Of a stretch of DNA of 64,000 nt, positions 21,255 to 33,018 are shown piece after piece. The stretch's first letter is position 1. Every line of letters begins with the position of its first letter. Under the pieces are notes generated by a model, which ran no database searches, was not told the origin of the DNA, and saw only the letters and a program-made list of their open reading frames with translations. The position numbers and the translations under genes were made by a program. Source of the stretch: Archivesica marissinica (Eukaryota; Mollusca; Bivalvia; Venerida; Vesicomyidae); the NCBI GenBank assembly GCA_014843695.1, contig CM026390.1, positions 60,667,851-60,731,850 of the forward strand. Direction: 5' to 3'.

Positions 21255-22163
21255 ATGTCAATATCAAAGCTGATAATAAAACATATTAAAAGACCAACAC
21301 AATTCCTATACAAAACATTCCTAGAAACGTACAATAAAACTCCACAAAATAAAGCCGAAACAAAATGGAAAGCTATATTTGAATACCTGGAATGGAAGAA
21401 AGCATATAACATGCCATTTGTATGTACTATCGATACAACATTACGAACATTCCAATATAAATATGTGACACGAATATTACCAACTAATGAACTACTCTAT
21501 AAATTAAAAATAACAAACTCAACTTTATGTGAACTTTGCAATATGCATACAGAGACATTAAAACATTTATTCTGAGACTGTTCTCATGTTCAACATTTTT
21601 GGTCGCGATTAAAAACATTATTTGATAGACAAACAAATATAGTTTAATATAGATTATAAAACGGTTTCATTTGGTATTCAAAGTATAGAGCATCCCCATA
21701 TTATATAGATTTCATAATTCTTTTAGCAAAATATTATATTTTTAAAAGCAAAATAGAAAAATGTGTTCCAAACTGCATTACCTTTATCATATATTTAAAA
21801 GAAAGACAACACATCGAAGAACATATAGCCTTTATGAAAAATAAACTAGAAGCTCACAATAGAAAGTGGAACAAATTAATAATTGGCTGATGGAAGTAAA
21901 ATCACAATCATGTAACGGATATAGAAACTGTCTTAAGTCTTATTTAAGCCTCTTACTTTGTATCATTAATTACGTTTAGGTATTTAAATTATTGCTCAAG
22001 ATGTTGTCTTATGTTTTACAAAGTGTCAATTTTATTTACCCATAGTCTCTCATAACTCATTATTGAGTGGCTTTGTATTTTATTTGATAATACATGTATA
22101 ATATCATGCATTCTGTGTATAATATTTATGTTGTATCATTTACTGTATAATGGTGAGACTTAA
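21255..22163 (+). mobile_element. L1/Tx1-like LINE, 3' fragment of ORF2 plus 3' UTR
   Basis: 5'-truncated copy of the C-terminal part of an L1/Tx1-type ORF2. The first 106 codons read through, with TIDTTLRTFQYKYVTRILPT and LYKLKITNSTLCELCNMHTE, then TLKHLF, an in-frame stop, and DCSHVQHFW. This is the C-terminal Cys/His region (C..C...H...C) seen in such elements. Further on, IDFIILLAKYYIFKSKIEKC and IEEHIAFMKNKLEAHNRKWN in the same frame match the usual ending. The 3' UTR ends TAATGGTGAGACTTAAATAA and runs into a TCTG repeat, so the tail is a microsatellite instead of poly(A). No reverse transcriptase or endonuclease is present; several stops show it is dead. Confidence 0.8.
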
Positions 22164-22325
<162 letters not shown>

Positions 22326-24204
22326 AACAGCAATCGTATTAGTAACTGATATTGAAAAGATGTTTGTATTCTGGATTGGAATATTTTCATCTCTTCTCCT
22401 GCTATCTTACTTTCAAACATAATGCCTTCTCTCTTTATAAAAATTAATAAATGCATTAGTATATATACTATATTAGTATGTAGTATCTATAGTTTATCGT
22501 AAAAAAACTGTAATTTATATTATATGTTTACATATGTAATTGTTAATTATAACATGAAAAAATAAACGGGCTACTCATCGTAGCTCAAAAAAAAAAATCA
22601 AAACAAAATCAAAGCTGATATTTTAATTTAATAATATTTAATTGCAACTTTTTTCCATAATGACGAATACAATTTACAAATAACATTACTATCACATTAA
22701 TAACATACATAAAACCTGATAATATACATATACATGCCATTTTCAAGGTGCAAACGGATTGGGCTATAAGTTTTGAAAACATTAGCAACAGCCCTTTCCA
22801 AAAGATCAAATTTGCTATCAATTTGTTCCGATGTATGTAGTACTAATATAAGTAAGTCATTCAAGAAAAGTATTGTCTTCTATAAACACTTTTTCATCAT
22901 ATAAACACACCAATATCCCTACACGTGTGATTGTCACGTGTTCTTGGAACCGAGGTCACACTATATGTGGGACGAATGTCAATGAATAAGGACGCTCACA
23001 AGTTGAATCGTTCACTTATTTTATTACATTGGAATGGCGTTTTTTCGTGCCGTTTACAGCGATCGATAACTTAAACGTACCATTAATTTGCTATCACTTT
23101 ACCTCTCAGGACAAACACTGTTGTTTTGAAAGGAATTGATCTCTCTCATTCATCATGCCTTATTACTGGAACAGTGTTTGCTGTGAAAGTAACATTCGTA
23201 TATAGTTCATTACGTATAATAAAATCCCAAAGCTAATGACATTAAAAGTCTGGCGCTAATTCGAAAAGTTATTGCAATGTATCGTGCTCTCAATGCTGAA
23301 ATTACAAAGGCATTACAATTATAACCCATCAGTATGATGGATCTTTGGATTTTTATTATTTGAAAGTCATGTTTCGCCTGGGAAAGACACAGCAAAACAT
23401 CGAGAAAAAAAGCAAGATTAATTGCTAAAACATATTCTAAAGTGAAGGGAAGAACATGTCACACACCATCTCGAACTTGAATTATACCTGAATTTGATCA
23501 CGTCGAATCAGATTATATGGTTTCTTGGTAAACATATAAGTCGGTCAGACATTTGTTTAATATTATTAGTCTGGGAATCAGTTGGGGAATAGCATTGTAC
23601 TAGTTTTTTAACCTCAACTTGTAGTTATACGGTTTATGCACGCCAGGTAATGTCAAGTAGTTGCTGCATTACTGTACACATCTGCTTTGACTTTATAAAT
23701 GTGTTCCTGGTATGTTGCTTGTTTTGATGTGTGGTACTGTGACCGACTTGTGTTCGTCAACAACTGCCTTACAATACACTGTAGCAACATACCGTTTCCA
23801 ACTTCAAACTTATTACCATGATTTGCCTGGATGAAAGCTTGCTTTAGATAGTCGAACATTTCCGTTCAATAATGCGTCAAGCTTGTAAGCACAGTGTCCA
23901 CTATATGGTTGTTCTGAATTTCTTAGCACTTTATGACATAGTATAGTTTTATGAAAACTCTTTTACGTTTTGTTTTTGTTGATTGTTGATTTCTAGTTGC
24001 ACTTATAGCTAATGCGTCCTAACTTGTTTATAAAAGCTTATGATTCCATTCGATTATCGGCCATTTTTATTAAACTCTACCAAATTGTTCTTATTCTTTG
24101 TTATTTTGCTTTCATTATTTCTTCGTGTACGTCTACTTACACAACTGAATATACATGTATGTAAAATGAATCGCTACATGTATGTTTCTTTATATATGCT
24201 TGTG
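22326..24204. other. No gene recognised
   Basis: Almost 1.9 kb of AT-rich sequence. All open frames are short and none shows a domain, a credible splice pattern or a repeat family seen elsewhere in the window. It may hold intron or intergenic DNA. Confidence 0.5.
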
Positions 24205-24491
24205 TGTGTTTTACGTTTATTTATCGTCGCTACCGGTTGCCCATATGAGCGACGCCTCCTGAAGATATTAGTAATTTTAGATTTTTGGAGGATAGTGTAA
24301 TGCTACAGACAGATACCCATTCCAGAGTCTCCTCTGGTTCTTTTACGTGTACGGTGTACAGCACCGACACGGACTCGGTTTAAAGTCCCATGTGAAAGAC
24401 TGTTAATTGTATTAGGGTTAGACGGGGGATCGAACCTGCGATCCCTGGATTACCAGTCCAGCGTGTTACCACTGGACTACATATCAGTCTG
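24205..24491 (-). mobile_element. SINE-B, full length
   Basis: In reverse: tail TTTTACGTTTATTTATCGTC, GCTACCGGTTGCCCATATGA, the body with GTGTACGGTGTACAGCACCG, the B box GGGATCGAACCTGCGATCCC, anticodon arm TGGATTACCAGTCCAG and A box region CACTGGACTAC. Close to the 2428 copy. Confidence 0.9.
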
Positions 24492-25014
24492 CAAAATGGG
24501 TGAGAAGGAGAACTCCATTTCTATTGTAGTGTAGTTTAATATATGTTACCATGACGACGTGACGTATATAGAGAGTTGTGTCCAATGCTACATTACGCGC
24601 TGTATGCTAGAGGGGTATTCCCAATACTATTCTATTAATAGTTTGAAATTTAGAGAGTCGAAAGTATACATACAGCTAGGGTTTGTAAGGCCTTGTTTTG
24701 GGGGGGGGGACATGTTACCGCTATTATAATGGGTAATGCCCCTGCAAACGCTACATAGGAATATGTAGGTGGTGGACTATGGTGCATCGAAAGGATGGTA
24801 TAGTGTACGGAGCTTAGTACGTGTATTTGAGCATATAATGTGGTAATGAAGCTTATACAGTGGTTGTCTGTGATACATTGTTGATAGGGGACGAAGAGGG
24901 AGTCCACGGGCCTTGATAATTGTGATTACGGCGACGGTCTCATGAACGAGTCAAAACGGATTAATGGATTCAATTAGTATATGTTCTTTCAAATATTGCT
25001 TGAACTCTAATAAA
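24492..25014. other. No gene recognised
   Basis: About 520 bases; contains a G9 run near 24700 and short frames only. Confidence 0.5.
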
Positions 25015-25580
25015 CCGAATCCTAATCTACTCTTCTACCATGGTGTCCGCCGTGCCCAAGTCCTCCATACCCGTATTGAAATGATTGCGGTGCTCTAAAT
25101 CAACATTTATTTTCGAGAACTAGTATAAACTCTCCACTCTGCAGATGCGGAGCTAATAAATCCAGTCACCACTACTTATTGCAATGTCCTCATTAATCAG
25201 ACACCAGAATAACCATTATCAACACCATAAGCCCGTTGGCAGACACTTCTCTTAAAGTTCGTTTGTATGGTGATGATAATCTAAGTGAAGAGATAAACAA
25301 GGCTATATGTGAAGCAGTTCACCAGTTTATTACAACAACAATGAGATTTGATAACGGGTAATGTAATTTGTGTATCGTCCTCTTCCAGCTTCGACTAAAC
25401 GAGTTCCACCTCGTTCTCTCTCTATCTCTCCTCATCCCCTCTCTCGCCTCACCCATTTCCTAAATTGACTGCACGTAATCTGACTGGTAAGCCATGATTA
25501 TTTCATCGTCATCATCTCCATATTATTTTTATTTACATTTATATTATTACAGTTGAATAAAACGTTCATAAATGTATATA
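25015..25580 (+). mobile_element. CR1/Jockey-like LINE, 3' fragment
   Basis: 5'-truncated C-terminal end of ORF2 and its 3' UTR. Segments in changing frames read YHGVRRAQVLHTRIEM, then NSPLCRCGANKSSHHYLLQC, SDTRITIINTISPLADTSLK, VRLYGDDNLSEEINKAICEA and VHQFITTTMRFDNG before a stop near 25362. The same order (YHARLRT, SPLCQCGLPESNHHF, LLHGDRNLSDDLNAHIFEAV) occurs at the end of the larger LINE at 32.5-36.6 kb, so they are related but distinct subfamilies. The 3' end is near AATAAAACGTTCATAAATG. Confidence 0.75.
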
Positions 25581-25628
25581 TATAGTTTTTATTATACAAG
25601 AACCATACATATATACTATAATTATCCA

Positions 25629-26172
25629 GAATATGTTCATACTGTACATTGAGTGGCCGAGAATATGTTCATATTGTACATTGAGTGGCTGAGAATATGT
25701 TCACACTGTACATTGAGTGGCTGAGAATATGTTCATACTGTACATTGAGTGGCTGAGAATATGTTCGTATTGTACATTGAGTGGCCGAGAATATGTTCAC
25801 ACTGTACATTGAGTGGCTGAGAATATGTTCGTATTGTACATTGAGTGGCTGAGAATATGTGCACACTGTACATTGAGTGGCCGAGAATATGTTCACACTG
25901 TACATTGAGTGGCTGAGAATATGTTCGTACTGTACATTGAGTGGCCGAGAATATGTTCACACTGTACATTGAGTGGCCGAGAATATGTTCGTACTGTACA
26001 TTGAGTGGCTGAGAATATGTTCACACTGTACATTGAGTGGGCGAGAATATGTTCACACTGTACATTGAGTGGCCGAGAATATGTTCACACTGTACATTGA
26101 GTGGCTGAGTATATGTTCACACTGTACATTGAGTGGCCGAGAATATGTTCACACTGTACATTGAGTGGCTGA
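25629..26172. repeat. 32-bp minisatellite, exactly 17 copies
   Basis: The unit is GAATATGTTCACACTGTACA plus TTGAGTGGCTGA. Variants are at CACACT/GTATT/ATACT and GGCT/GGCC. 17 x 32 = 544 bases matches the span. It starts right after the LINE fragment. Confidence 0.95.
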
Positions 26173-26228
26173 TACGTATATATGTATACCCCTTCTATTC
26201 CTGTGCTAGTACCGTTACCGAACTGTAT

Positions 26229-26711
26229 ATATATTGATATGTTAATGTATATATACTATATATTTATATTATATACCGTGTGGATATTGATATGTTAATG
26301 TATATATACTATATATTTATATTATATACCGTATAGATATTGATATGTTAATGTATATATACTATATATTTATATTATATACCGTATAGATATTGATATG
26401 TTAATGTATATATACTATATATTTATATTATATACCGTATAGATATTGATATGTTAATGTATATATACTATATATTTATATTATATACCGTATAGATATT
26501 GATATGTTAATGTATATATACTATATATTTATATTATATACCGTATAGATATTGATATGTTAATGTATATATACTATATATTTATATTATATACCGTATA
26601 GATATTGATATGTTAATGTATATATACTATATATTTATATTATATACCGTATAGATATTGATATGTTAATGTATATATACTATATATTTATATTATATAC
26701 CGTGTGGATAT
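26229..26711. repeat. 53-bp AT-rich minisatellite, about 9 copies
   Basis: The unit is GATATTGATATGTTAATGTA plus TATATACTATATATTTATATTATATACCGTATA. The copies are nearly perfect; the first and last differ at ATACCGTGTGG, so the ends of the array match each other better than the middle. Confidence 0.95.
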
Positions 26712-26823
26712 TTCAAAAATGAGTTAATGCCGTAGTTGTGATGAGGAAAATGTATGAATCGTTTCCATTTTATGACTGTTACGCAATTCAGCCCGAATAA
26801 ATATATTAATCTCGAAAGAGGCT

Positions 26824-27068
26824 GTCCGATTAGCGCAGTGGTTAGCGCTCTCGTTTCTCACCCATGCAATTTGGGTTCGATCCTCGGAACGGGAAGTATG
26901 TGAGATGGTACGGTGGTCGCCAGATCGGACAGGTGGGTTTTCTCCGGGTACTCCGGTTTCCTCCTACACGAATGACCACATCTACTCTTTCATCCGCGCT
27001 AACGAGAGTGATTAATATAAGTTGTTAAAACTTGCTTCGCGATCGTTGTAAAATAAATCAAGTTTAAA
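26824..27068 (+). mobile_element. SINE-C, full length
   Basis: The head GTCCGATTAGCGCAGTGGTT and B box GGGTTCGATCCTCGGAAC, body CGCCAGATCGGACAGGTGGG, tail GAGAGTGATTAATATAAGTT then CTTCGCGATCGTTGTAAAAT and AAATCAAGTTTAAAAC. Confidence 0.92.
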
Positions 27069-27747
27069 ACTTTAAATACATTTTTAACTCGTTTAATAAA
27101 AGTTAAATATTAAATGAAACTTCGTCACACATTTTCATAACAGTTATATGTATGCACATATTCCTCTATGAACGTGGAATATTGTTGGTATTCATACAAC
27201 TGGTTCAATTTTAACTATGCATCATTAAATAGGAAAGTAAATCCGAGGAAACTAAATCTGTTAATCTTTATTTATTTCTAGTAAGACTATAAATATATTG
27301 TGAGCTGCTAGTGTATTATACATATATCCAGGCATCAGACAATATAATCATTTTCTTGCCGGGAATGCTGCATTTACGAAGGCTAATATTTACAAGACAA
27401 GCCACTTACTGTCTTAGTATTCACCATGTAAGAGTGAAATTACACACACATTCATTAGGCTAGTACAAAGGGATGCCTCCCCCACCCTCCGTGGAACAGT
27501 ATGCACGAACAGTCGCCTTAATATACAAGACAAACACAATTATCTAAAATCCTTATTTATAATGTACTGTGTACGTTTGTTCATTCCTATGTTATATCTG
27601 CTGGAAATTAGCAGTATTCAGTATTCAGTATTCAGTATTCAGTTGAAAATAAAACATGCTGATTTAGCAATTATCCTGTCTCAGGTGTTCATGAACACAT
27701 TTAGTTAGCCTTTTTGGTGTTCTACGTTTCTTCACATTAGTCTAAAT
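27069..27747. other. No gene recognised; small (ATTCAGT)n
   Basis: About 680 bases, with a four-copy 7-bp repeat near 27612-27641 and a piece near 27478 (CCTCCCCCACCCTCCG, CAGTATGCACGAACAG) that resembles 2361-2406. No gene seen. Confidence 0.5.
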
Positions 27748-27915
27748 TAATTTATTTTAGCTCGATTGCGAAACAAGTTCATACAACTTGTATTAATCAG
27801 TCTCGAGGCCTCATTCCTGATAGAATCCATCGCCACGAGGGTTATAGAAGAAGCAACGTGGAATTTAATGCATTGCCTAAGGGCACAATCGTAACGGCTC
27901 CAGCGGGGCTCGAAC
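27748..27915 (-). mobile_element. SINE-D lacking its tRNA head
   Basis: In reverse: AATTTATTTTAGCTCGATTG, TATTAATCAGTCTCGAGGCC, TCATTCCTGATAGAATCCAT, GCAACGTGGAATTTAATGC, ending at the B box (GCTCGAAC). 5'-truncated exactly at the B box. Confidence 0.88.
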
Positions 27916-28054
27916 TGATGGATGTATGGCTGGGGATGGGATGGGGTGTATGGATTGATGGGTGGATATACATATCTAGTTAGTTTAATACTATTGTATT
28001 ACATTAAATACACATATACAACTATTGACACACAACTAGTTTATACAATTTATA

Positions 28055-28281
28055 CAAATTTATATTAGCTCGATTGCGAAACAGGTTTTTACAAATTATA
28101 TTAATCCCTCTCGAGACCTCATTCCTGATGGAATCCATCGCCACGAGGGAGAGAGAAGAGGCAACGTGGAAATTAAATGCCTTGCTTTAGGGCACAATCG
28201 TAACGGCACCAACGGGGCTCGAACTTTGGACCTTACGCACCTGAAGCGAACGCGCATCCACTGCGCTATCACAACTTCCAC
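28055..28281 (-). mobile_element. SINE-D, full length
   Basis: In reverse, from AAATTTATATTAGCTCGATTG to the head (CATCCACTGCGCTATCACAAC). All blocks of family D are present, including GAGGGAGAGAGAAGAGGCAA and GGGGCTCGAACTTTGGACC. Confidence 0.9.
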
Positions 28282-28540
28282 ATTAATCCACAATGTCGTG
28301 ACACACAAATGAAAGCAAATGGGTTGGGCCTTATGTTCTAGCAACATTAAACAAATAAAGCGAATCATAATGGGCGTAATTATATTTCATGTATATACTA
28401 ACAAGTTTAATCTAAATAATAAAGAATAGTTCGTAATAAGTACATAGCCCCTAGTGTTGATGTACCCCCCCCCCGCCCACACATATGTTTAATCTAAGGG
28501 CATTAGCCTAAGGTGATAATAATGCGTATTGTGAACTGCA

Positions 28541-29000
28541 GTGGAAGTCGTGATAGCGCAGTGGAAGTCGTGATAGCGCAGTGGAAGTCGTGATAGCGCA
28601 GTGGAAGTCGTGATAGCGCAGTGGAAGTCGTGATAGCGCAGTGGGTGTCGTGATAGCGCCGTGGAAGTCGTGATAGCGCCGTGGAAGTCGTGATAGCGCA
28701 GTGGAAGTCGTGATAGCGCAGTGGATGTCGTGCTAGCGCAGTGGAAGTCGTGATAGCGCAGTGGAAGTCGTGATAGCGCAGTGGAAGTCGTGATAGCGCC
28801 GTGGAAGTCGTGATAGCGCCGTGGAAGTCGTGATAGCGCAGTGGAAGTCGTGATAGTGCAGTGGATGTCGTGATAGCGCAGTGGAAGTCGTGATAGCGCA
28901 GTGGAAGTCGTGATAGCGCAGTGGATGTCGTGATAGCGCAGTGGAAGTCGTGATAGCGCTGTGGAAGTCGTGATAGCGCATTGGAAGTCGTGATAGCGCT
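28541..29000. repeat. 20-bp array made from the SINE-D head, 23 copies
   Basis: 23 units of GTGGAAGTCGTGATAGCGCA, with rare changes (GATG, GCGCC, TGCTAG). GTCGTGATAGCGCAGTGG is the start of SINE-D including its A box, and the array runs straight into the rest of a SINE-D at 29001. The array is therefore a local expansion of the SINE 5' end. The three open minus frames are by-products. Confidence 0.93.
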
Positions 29001-29190
29001 GTGGTAGTGCGTTTGCTTCATATGTGTGAAGCCTGGAGTTCACGCCCAGCTGTAGCGGATACGAGTGCGCCCTTAACAAGACAATTCAATTGCACATTGA
29101 CTCTTCTTGTTCCCTCGTGGAGATGGAATCCATCAGGAATGAGGTCTCGGGAGCGATAAACTAATGTTGTAAGAACTGTCTTATGGTCCC
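29001..29190 (+). mobile_element. SINE-D attached to the 20-bp array
   Basis: GTGGTAGTGCGTTTGCTTCA, GTGTGAAGCCTGGAGTTCAC, GGAGATGGAATCCATCAGGA and ATGAGGTCTCGGGAGCGATA follow SINE-D order with moderate divergence. The tail after TGTTGTAAGAACTGTC is lost. Confidence 0.8.
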
Positions 29191-29582
29191 TATGATTTTG
29201 ATTGAAAAAGGAAAATGGGACGCAGGGACCTTTAGGAACATATCTCTCTTGTTTATAGAGAGATTTACCTGAATAAGGAGATTGCAATTAAGCAAAAGAG
29301 GCTAATATTTGTTAAAGCATAAACTATAAACAGGTATATATGAAACCGGGATATCTTATTGACTTATGCACATATAGCGATATCTCTCTATGTTATAACG
29401 ATATCTCCATAATGTGACACAGATATCTACGTTGGTGAATACATAGTAATACGGTGTGCCATAGAGCTACATTAATGTCGTAGCGTAAAGTAGCGATATT
29501 TGAACAACGTTTTAATTTAGTATATGGGGTAACGTTCGTCATACAATTAGAAAGTGTAAACAACACGCGTATGCTAGCTCCC
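29191..29582. other. No gene recognised
   Basis: About 390 bases, with short words GATATCTC repeated near 29375-29410. No gene or known repeat. Confidence 0.45.
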
Positions 29583-30164
29583 ATGCATTTAGTATGATAG
29601 CGTGGCTGATTGCTGCCATATCAAGTTGTGGTGTCCATGGGGCGAAGAAATAACATGCATTTAGTAACGATAGCGTGGCTGATTGCTGTCATATCAAGTT
29701 GTTGTGTTCATATGGCGGAGAAATAACATGCAGTTAGCAACGAATGTGTGGCTGCTTGCTGCCATATCAAGTTGTGGTGTTCATGGGGCGAAGAAATAAC
29801 ATGCAGTTAGCAACGAATGTGTGGCTGCTTGCTGCCATATCAAGTTGTTGTGTTCATGTGGCGAAGAAATAACATGCATTTAGTAACGAATGTGTGGCTG
29901 CTTGCTGCCATATCAAGTTGTTGTGTTCATGGGGCGAAGAAATAACATGCATTTAGTAACGATAGCGTGGCTGATTGCTGCCATATCAAGTTGTGGTGTT
30001 CACGGGGCGAAGAAATAACATGCATTTAGTAACGAATGTGTGACTGATTGCTGCCATATCAAGTTGTGGTGTTCATGTGGCGAAGAAATAACATGCATTT
30101 AGTAACGAATGTGTGGCTGCTTGCTGCCATATCAAGATGTGGTGTTCATGTGGCGAAGAAATAA
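29583..30164. repeat. 73-bp minisatellite, 8 copies
   Basis: The unit begins AACATGCATTTAGTAACGAT, then AGCGTGGCTGATTGCTGCCA, TATCAAGTTGTGGTGTTCAT and GGGGCGAAGAAAT. Two variant types alternate in an irregular order: AGCGTGGCTGATTG and GTGTGGCTGCTTG. Confidence 0.93.
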
Positions 30165-30822
30165 CAGCACAATAGAATGAACGTCAAATTGTAATTCCAC
30201 TGTCGTAGTAAAATAAAAGGGTATTTGTGGGAGACAATCAAAGTGTAGTTTGCAAACATGCATGTCGTCAAATAATGATATAGTAGAGTGATCGCCTGGT
30301 ATACATCGACAACAATAATCACCAGTGTCTGCATCAACAAACAACACATACACGTGACAATTGTTTACAAAGACACATTGTATTTTAATATCAGCAAACA
30401 GTACCATTGTTATACAAAATACATACATTATCAGTGTCTACGCCAACACACTTCATCGTGTCGTCTTCTCGTGTTGTCTTCTCGTATTGTCTCAAATACA
30501 CTCGATATGGCAAATCATAGTTACATAGCATGTACACAAACGTCAGCTTCCTCACAGCAAATTGTATTACCTAATGGTGTCGGAGTTTATCTACACGTAA
30601 CTAATTGTTCGTTGAACCTTAATACAAGAACCGTCAACTTCAATTATGTGTGTTGTTCGGTTTTCGGTAGTATTGCTCAGTGATGAATGGTTCATGACAT
30701 TTAATTAATTAGGATTATATTTTAGTGAAGCTACTTGACCCTATATCAACGTCTGGGCTGGGAGTTTAGAACACCATTTAAGAACGTCAGCGATCTCGCG
30801 ATATTGGAACTCGGGTTTGATA
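30165..30822. other. No gene recognised
   Basis: Open frames of up to 131 codons overlap here on both strands but show no domain and unlikely composition. They are considered chance. Confidence 0.45.
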
Positions 30823-31011
30823 GTTTATACACATTTACTTTTGCGAAACAAATGTTTAAGATAGCACTATATTAATACCTCGTCACTAGGGAAAGAGAAG
30901 AGGCAATGTGTAATCTAAGTGCCTTGCGTAAGGGCACACATGTAACGGCTACAACTCCGTGCCGTTCACACCTGAAGCCAATACCCTATCACTGCACTAT
31001 GACGACTTAAG
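30823..31011 (-). mobile_element. SINE-D, old copy
   Basis: In reverse: TTTATACACATTTACTTTTG, TATTAATACCTCGTCACTAGG, GAAAGAGAAGAGGCAATGTG, GCCTTGCGTAAGGGCACAC, then a damaged head (CACTGCACTATGACGACTT). Confidence 0.75.
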
Positions 31012-31311
31012 AATACTATAAACCATATGAACGCCATACAAATGTTTTGACTTCTTAATGGCACCAACACACCAGCTAGAAGGTTCGTCCTCTATCTTAA
31101 ATTAGAATACGCTAGCAATACGATAGCTTTATTGATCAGTTTAGTTGTATATAATATTATTATTATTATATTTGTATGGATATATTATAACTATGTACTT
31201 ATGCATACAACTCATGCATGCACGTAGCTTCTGTTCTGTTCTATTATGATGCTAATAGCTTTAATTTAAAGGCATATGGTCAGTGTAACTTATCACTATC
31301 TGTAAGATACA

Positions 31312-31449
31312 AGTGGGTTTTCTCCGGGTACTCCGGTTTCCTCCCATACGAATGACTACATATACGCTTTCATCCGCGCCAACGAGAGTGATTAATATAA
31401 GTTGATAGAACTTGCTTCACAATCGTTGTAAAAGAAATAAAGTTTAAAC
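31312..31449 (+). mobile_element. SINE-C, 5'-truncated
   Basis: Begins at GTGGGTTTTCTCCGGGTACT and keeps the remaining body and the full tail (GAGAGTGATTAATATAAGTT, CACAATCGTTGTAAAAGAAA, TAAAGTTTAAACT). The tRNA-like head is absent. Confidence 0.88.
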
Positions 31450-31469
31450 TCTCTGTAAGTTATGTTATA

Positions 31470-31725
31470 TGTTATATTTCGGGTTTTACGCCTGCATCAG
31501 CACCATTTCGGGCTATATCGCCGACGGGCAGTTTACCTAACAACACCTTTCCTGGGCAGGCTCCAGCGGTTAACCAGTACTTGGGTGCACCAACCTCCGT
31601 AAGAAACTGCCAACTTGTTCATATAAATGAGACACGGCCTGAGCGGGGCTCGAACCCGTGACCATCAGTGATGATAGGTTACAGTGGTATACAGTGACCT
31701 TAACCACTCGACCACGAAGGCGGAC
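31470..31725 (-). mobile_element. SINE-A2, full length
   Basis: In reverse: alternative tail GGGTTTTACGCCTGCATCAG, CACCATTTCGGGCTATATCG, body AGCGGTTAACCAGTACTTGG, B box GGGGCTCGAACCCGTGACCA, head ACCTTAACCACTCGACCACG. It lies 20 bases after a SINE-C end. Confidence 0.9.
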
Positions 31726-31818
31726 TCTGTAAGTTATATAGTATTGTACAACTACAGGATAGCATTCGGAGAGACGCAATCCCTGCGCTGGGCTGACCAA
31801 CCACCATGAACACATGCT

Positions 31819-32111
31819 TTGACCCATATATCCCAACCATGACCTATTTGACCCATCTATCCCAACCATGACCTATTTGACCCATCTATCCCAACCATGA
31901 CCTATTTGACCCATCTATCCCAACCATGACCTATTTGACCCATCTATCCCAACCATAACCTATTGACCCATCTATCCCAACCATAACCTATTTGACCCAT
32001 CTATCCCAACCATAACCTATTTGACCCATCTATCCCAACCATAACCTATTTGACCCATCTATCCCAACCATGACCTATTTGATCCATCTATCCCAACCAT
32101 GACCTATTTCT
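31819..32111. repeat. 29-bp minisatellite, about 10 copies
   Basis: The unit is TGACCCATCTATCCCAACCA plus TGACCTATT. On minus, four junctions read GGGTCAAATAGGTCA, two hexamers spaced by three bases. Later copies have TAACCT for TGACCT, and one copy lacks one T. Confidence 0.93.
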
Positions 32112-32565
32112 CCCAAATTCGAATTGCACGCTTCTCTGTGTCTCTAAAAGTGTCATCAGAATTAATCTACAGCATTTTGATTTATCGTACTAACACACAG
32201 ACACGAAGCAAACTATAATAAACTACGTTCCTAATGGCGCTAATAATAATCTCCATTATATGTAGAGATATAATCCATCTTTTAATTTTAATCGAAACAT
32301 TAGACATTGAGCTAACATTTCAGTAATTATAATCGCTCTCAATTTTCACAGACCCATATAGTAATAACATGTAACTAATTCGTCAGTTTATGTCATATTT
32401 CCCTTGTTATACTATGCTACTCTTACTAGATTGCAGTATGGATGTTATTCTCTTCCTTTATTTACTCTTTTTCAATCCTGTACAGTTACAGTATCTATCT
32501 AACACTCTCCTGTTGATGAATCGGAACATTATTATTCGGACCAGTTTATATGGCAGAGGCTGTGC

Positions 32566-33018
32566 ATGCGACATTTCAGTGTGCGTATGCATGACTGTGG
32601 TCAAATTGTTGTTGTTGTCCTTGTCAGCAGTAACATAATGAGTAACACTTCCTTCCCCACGGTCGTGCTAACCTATACAAGCCCATGGAAATTCTCATTA
32701 TTTCTACACGCCACATTAATATTTGTCATCGCTTCCAACTCGTTATATGCGTATTCTCTGACCAATCAGATAAGGTCACAATTAAAACACAACATTGTAT
32801 ACTCTCATAAACACATGCTTCAAGGGCTCAAATTCAAGCAAAATCTTTGCTTCGTTAGATATATAGTTTGGGTGTTTACAAGTTCATTGTCTATAACATG
32901 GCTCTGCCGCTTAATAGTTCAGGCTGGTGATGTTCATCCGAACCCGGCCCATCGTCAACGAGTTCTACCAGTTCATCATCTATCAGTTCCACCATGTCTA
33001 ACACACTATCAGAACTAA
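32566..33018 (+). pseudogene. LINE 5' leader ORF with 2A-like end
   Basis: The frame has two hydrophobic stretches (FSLFLHATLIFVIASNSLYA and WVFTSSLSITWLCRLIVQ) and then AGDVHPNPAH. GDVxxNPGP resembles the 2A ribosome-skipping motif found at the start of ORF2 in several animal LINEs; here Glu is replaced by His, and the second Pro is missing because the frame breaks at the G/C run near 32944-32952. After the break the next frame is Ser/Thr-rich and leads into the endonuclease. The leader may act as a signal-like sequence, as reported for some 2A-bearing elements; this is inference. Confidence 0.6.

Noticed and set aside
25629..26172. Regular 32-base repeats resembling a CRISPR array
   Set aside because: The repeats are contiguous without spacers, no cas genes exist, and the genome is eukaryotic.
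30132..30683. Overlapping frames of 98 and 131 codons on opposite strands
   Set aside because: Mutually overlapping, no domain, composition as expected by chance in AT-rich DNA after a satellite.
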